In this document: in pieces, positions 63,298-64,000 of the stretch
How the letters are laid out: the number at the start of each line of letters is the position of its first letter
How positions within the stretch are numbered: position 1 is the first letter of the stretch
Source of the DNA: Sphingomonas sp. Leaf33
GTDB taxonomy: Bacteria > Pseudomonadota > Alphaproteobacteria > Sphingomonadales > Sphingomonadaceae
Direction: 5' to 3'
Assembly (NCBI RefSeq): GCF_001421785.1
Contig: NZ_LMLB01000001.1
Location: 2,296,281-2,360,280 of the forward strand
Length of the DNA stretch: 64,000 bases
The notes under the pieces: generated by a model
Database searches by the model: none
What the model was told of the DNA's origin: nothing
What the model saw: the letters and a program-made list of their open reading frames with translations, nothing else
Translations under genes and position numbers: made by a program

Positions 63298-64000
63298 ATG
63301 CGCCCGCTCAAACTCGTCCCCGACAACACCAATATCGCGTTCCTGAAATATCGGACGGTCGCGATGGTGTTGTCGATCGGCCTGATCGTCGGATCGATCG
63401 CGCTGTGCTTCATCAACGGCTTCAACCTGGGCGTCGACTTCGTCGGCGGCCAGTCGGTGCGCGTCACCTTCCAGCAGCCGGTCGATGTGCCGCAACTGCG
63501 CGACCGCATCCAGGCGCTGGGCGTCGGAGAGGCGACCATTCAGCGCTTCGGCAACGATCGCGAAGTCGCGATCCGCACCCCGCTGCCGGATGATACCGAC
63601 GCCAGTGCCGCCGATCGCGCGGCGACCGCGATCAAGACGACGGTCGAGAAGAACTATCCCGGCGCCAGCGTCGGCGCGGTGCAGAGCGTGTCCGGCAAGG
63701 TCAGTCAGGAACTGTTCCGCACCGGCGCGACCAGCCTGGCGCTCGCGATGATAGCCATCGCGCTCTACATCTGGTTCCGCTTTGAATGGCAGTTCGGCGT
63801 GGGCGCGCTGTTCGCGCTGTTCCACGACGTCGCGCTGACCCTGGGCTTCTTCGCGCTGACCCAGCTCGAATTCGACCTGAACGTCGTCGCCGCGATCCTG
63901 ACCATCATCGGCTATTCGTTGAACGACACCATCGTCGTGTACGACCGCATCCGCGAGAACATGCGCAAATATCGCAAGATGAGCATGGAAGAGCTGCTGA
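63298..64000 (+). CDS. secF: Protein translocase subunit SecF (3' end outside window)
   Basis: The N-terminal 234 residues of SecF, the second half of the SecDF complex. TM1 (~20-40) is followed by FNLGVDFVGGQSVRV, the periplasmic P1 head, then TM2-4 with RFEWQFGVGALFALFHDV and the conserved TIIGYSLNDTIVVYDRIREN. The reading frame is open at the right edge; about 90 residues are missing. It is the last gene of the yajC-secD-secF set. Confidence 0.96.
   Translation, partial: MRPLKLVPDNTNIAFLKYRTVAMVLSIGLIVGSIALCFINGFNLGVDFVGGQSVRVTFQQPVDVPQLRDRIQALGVGEATIQRFGNDREVAIRTPLPDDTDASAADRAATAIKTTVEKNYPGASVGAVQSVSGKVSQELFRTGATSLALAMIAIALYIWFRFEWQFGVGALFALFHDVALTLGFFALTQLEFDLNVVAAILTIIGYSLNDTIVVYDRIRENMRKYRKMSMEELL

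Overview
The window is a 64 kb piece of high-GC chromosome from an alphaproteobacterium of the sphingomonad group, most probably Sphingomonas. The evidence is a serine palmitoyltransferase that keeps every active-site residue number of the Sphingomonas enzyme, next to its own acyl carrier protein and a ceramide-reductase-like SDR; two TonB-dependent receptors; the gene order rplU-rpmA, obgE-proB, lptFG and yajC-secD-secF; and dispersed inverted repeats of the kind abundant in sphingomonad intergenic DNA. I see no phage, insertion sequence, plasmid or CRISPR genes. It reads as core chromosome with short accessory stretches.

Layout. 0-4.7 kb: end of an unknown gene, hspQ, tRNA-Ser(CGA), a large TonB receptor, rplU-rpmA. 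4.7-8.6 kb: GNAT acetyltransferase, metal-dependent hydrolase with a divergent TetR regulator, obgE, Uma2 nuclease-like gene. 8.6-12.2 kb: proB, then the sphingolipid genes (SDR, acp, spt). 12.2-17.3 kb: hybrid kinase, then lptF-lptG with a DUF2490 gene. 17.3-19 kb: small membrane proteins. 19.2-29.8 kb: a minus-strand TCA-cycle block (sdhB, zapE, mdh, a frameshifted GIY-YIG gene, sucD, sucA, odhB, lpdA), punctuated by repeats. 29.8-34 kb: creD, a ClpP-fold protein, a secreted zincin, kynU. 34-39 kb: two sugar transporters and a TonB receptor whose signal peptide has no canonical start codon. 39.3-42 kb: a paired amidohydrolase operon. 42.1-48.1 kb: a compact lipid/head-group module (HAD phosphatase, MobA-like NTP transferase, Tam41-like nucleotidyltransferase, lipid kinase, CDP-glycerol-type glycerophosphotransferase, MOP flippase). 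48.2-57.3 kb: sodium symporter, YdeP-type molybdoenzyme, catalase-like protein, ZnT9-like CDF transporter, MHS permease plus outer-membrane porin. 57.4-60.7 kb: two small unknown genes and a second hybrid kinase. 60.8-64 kb: tRNA-Pro(GGG), yajC, a long nested-palindrome element, secD and the start of secF, which runs off the window.

How the genes fit together. Much of the window serves the envelope: LPS export (lptFG), sphingolipid synthesis (spt/acp/SDR), a putative lipid head-group pathway, TonB/porin uptake and Sec secretion. The other main theme is oxidative central metabolism. The most interesting items are the lipid module at 42.1-48.1 kb, the nested inverted-repeat element filling the yajC-secD gap, the missing start codon of the second TonB receptor, and the repeat families. 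Functions are inferred from motifs and neighbourhood; no database search was run.
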